64,000 nucleotides of DNA from Pseudoalteromonas sp. UG3-2 (lineage in GTDB: Bacteria; Pseudomonadota; Gammaproteobacteria; Enterobacterales; Alteromonadaceae), in the NCBI RefSeq assembly GCF_037120705.1, contig NZ_JAWLJU010000001.1, positions 310,001 to 374,000 on the forward strand. The letters are read 5' to 3'. The notes under the pieces are model-generated. The model searched no databases. It was not told the DNA's origin and saw nothing but the letters and a program-made list of their open reading frames with translations. Shown here one piece after another: positions 62,858 to 64,000 of this stretch. A program made the position numbers and the translations under genes. Positions within the stretch are counted from its first letter, which is position 1; each line of letters opens with the position of its first letter.

Positions 62858-64000
62858 TTAGAATTGCACACTCAAGCTCAACGAAACGTCATCAACGTCA
62901 TTGGCAGAAATAAAATACTTGCTGTATTCCACCCCGAGTGACAATGAACTCGTTACTTGATACGCAAGCCCAGCCCCAACATAACCACTGGTGCCGCTGT
63001 CTTCATAACGCGTAGAAAAACGCCCGTCACGAACACTGTTTACCCGGTAATCCCAATTAAAGGCACCCAAAAAGGCTTTGCCACTGAGCTTACCCGTTAA
63101 GGTGTTAATGTAGTTGAACTGTAATGCAGGTCCTTCTGGCAGCACTGGAGCCACCCTTGAAAGCTGCTGCTGGGTTTGCTCTGGGTTCTCGCTTAGCCCG
63201 CTAAACTCAACACTGCCTTGACCTAAGTCGATGTAACGTAAACCCACTTGCCAACTTGGCAACAGCTCATAAAACGCGCCAATTGACCAGCTGTTACTTT
63301 TGTCGTCTACCGCCGTGATATCAAGCCCAGCACTGGCAATCTGGCTATCCGCCTCAGACTGACCTGCCGTTGCCGTCAGTTGCCAATCAGCCGCATTGGC
63401 TTGAGAGCTTAATAAACAACTCGTGGTTACCAAGGCAAAGGCCGGCAACACTGCTTTGCGGCGACGAATAACCAGCGCACTCATTAATAACAACACCATA
63501 CCTCCCATGCTCCCCGAGGAGCTATTTTCAACCTGGGTTACCTGCTTGAGGGTCACCGTCACAGATACAAGTCCCTCAGAAGTGGCACCAAATTCATCTT
63601 TGACGGTATACACTATGGTATCAACACCCTCAAAGCCTGAGTTTGGTTTATAGCTTAAGGTGCCATCCATATTCACTTTCGCTGTACCTTGCTCTGCCGT
63701 CGCAGCCACCAAGCTCAATGCGCCACCCTCTGGGTCGCTATCATTGGCTAAGACATCAATAACCAGCTCAGAGCCATTGCTAGAAGCCGTATCATTCACC
63801 GTTTGCGGCGGCTGATTGACCACGATACTCACTACAGCGGTGCTATTTGCTGAGCCGCCTTGGCTATCGGTGACACTGTATTGAATCGTCGCATCACCAA
63901 TAAAGTTTGCGGGTGGAAGATAACGGAGCTGATTGTTTTCAATGGTAACGTCACCAAAGTCAACCGTGGCCCCCGTTATGGTGAGGGTGTCATTATCAGC
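62858..64000 (-). CDS. Large Ig-like repeat protein fused to outer-membrane barrel (partial)
   Basis: The C-terminal 380 residues of a longer protein; the frame is open to the window edge. Two cadherin/VCBS-type Ig repeats are visible (ADNDTLTITGATVDFG with YLPPANFIGDATIQYSVTDSQGG, and NQPPQTVNDTASSNG with LANDSDPEGGALSLV and FGATSEGLVSVTVT). Then SSSGSMGGMVLLLMSALVIRRRK looks like a GlyGly-CTERM tail (Gly-rich, helix, Arg cluster), directly followed by a signal-peptide-like AVLPAFALVTTSCLLSSQANA-ADWQ and an OmpA-like beta-barrel of about 190 residues ending LSLSVQF. One reading frame spans all without a stop. Confidence 0.8.
   Translation of the reverse strand, partial: ADNDTLTITGATVDFGDVTIENNQLRYLPPANFIGDATIQYSVTDSQGGSANSTAVVSIVVNQPPQTVNDTASSNGSELVIDVLANDSDPEGGALSLVAATAEQGTAKVNMDGTLSYKPNSGFEGVDTIVYTVKDEFGATSEGLVSVTVTLKQVTQVENSSSGSMGGMVLLLMSALVIRRRKAVLPAFALVTTSCLLSSQANAADWQLTATAGQSEADSQIASAGLDITAVDDKSNSWSIGAFYELLPSWQVGLRYIDLGQGSVEFSGLSENPEQTQQQLSRVAPVLPEGPALQFNYINTLTGKLSGKAFLGAFNWDYRVNSVRDGRFSTRYEDSGTSGYVGAGLAYQVTSSLSLGVEYSKYFISANDVDDVSLSLSVQF

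Noticed and set aside
1..64000. CRISPR arrays, prophage or tRNA genes
   Set aside because: No spaced direct repeats, no phage structural or integrase genes apart from the IS scar, and no cloverleaf seen by eye.

Overview
The window looks like chromosome of a marine gammaproteobacterium of the Alteromonadales type (Pseudoalteromonas, Alteromonas or Shewanella relatives). This is inferred from protein style, not a search: secreted S9 peptidases, TonB-dependent receptors, a sucrose phosphorylase locus, ArsJ-type arsenate resistance, several GGDEF and chemoreceptor genes, and moderate GC with A/T-rich spacers. No rRNA, tRNA, CRISPR array or prophage was seen.

Layout. 1-530: 5' part of a REP-associated (RAYT) transposase. 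0.7-3.0 kb: peroxide defence (ahpC-ahpF, reverse). 3.2-7.8 kb: small membrane protein, diguanylate cyclase, soluble zinc-type chemoreceptor, a DUF2431 methyltransferase-like protein with a zinc finger, and a RhtA exporter. 7.9-18 kb: three exported S9 peptidases of different subfamilies with a LacI regulator and a ThrE exporter; a MITE-like repeat follows thrE. 18.2-24.8 kb: TIGR03643 protein, LysR with a divergent GST/lumazine-binding-like/tautomerase operon, heat-shock gene ibpA behind a sigma-32-like promoter, a TPR protein and a chemoreceptor. 24.8-28.4 kb: feoAB and a LacI regulator. 28.4-31.4 kb: arsenate operon (ArsC-ArsR fusion, GAPDH, ArsJ) with a perfect dyad at its promoter. 31.5-38 kb: sucrose phosphorylase, MFS transporter, TonB receptor and fructokinase, tied together by two copies of one CG-centred palindrome. 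38.4-41.8 kb: siderophore-type TonB receptor and DUF1624 membrane protein. 41.9-42.45 kb: scar of a decayed IS3 transposase and a beheaded gene. 42.4-47.9 kb: HxlR regulator with a divergent seven-gene set (quinone reductase, redoxin, cupin, DsbA-like, AhpD-like, LtrA, voltage-gated K+ channel). 47.9-57.8 kb: FIST-GGDEF protein, EamA exporter, GNAT, S66 peptidase, two unknown proteins, LysE exporter, a Fur-box-preceded DUF3325/DUF3649-like/PepSY operon and a periplasmic binding protein. 57.9-64 kb: DUF6351 hydrolase, LysR, CPBP protease, and the C-terminal part of a large Ig-repeat protein fused to an outer-membrane barrel.

How genes work together. In the sucrose locus the TonB receptor would import across the outer membrane and the MFS carrier across the inner one; the phosphorylase gives glucose-1-phosphate plus fructose, and fructokinase traps the fructose. 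In the arsenate locus GAPDH makes 1-arseno-3-phosphoglycerate, ArsJ exports it, and the ArsC-ArsR fusion probably senses arsenate by reducing it to the arsenite its own repressor domain binds. The HxlR cluster reads as an electrophile/quinone stress regulon. The last two are the best candidates for less-described biology, with the Ig/GlyGly-CTERM-like/barrel fusion at the right edge.
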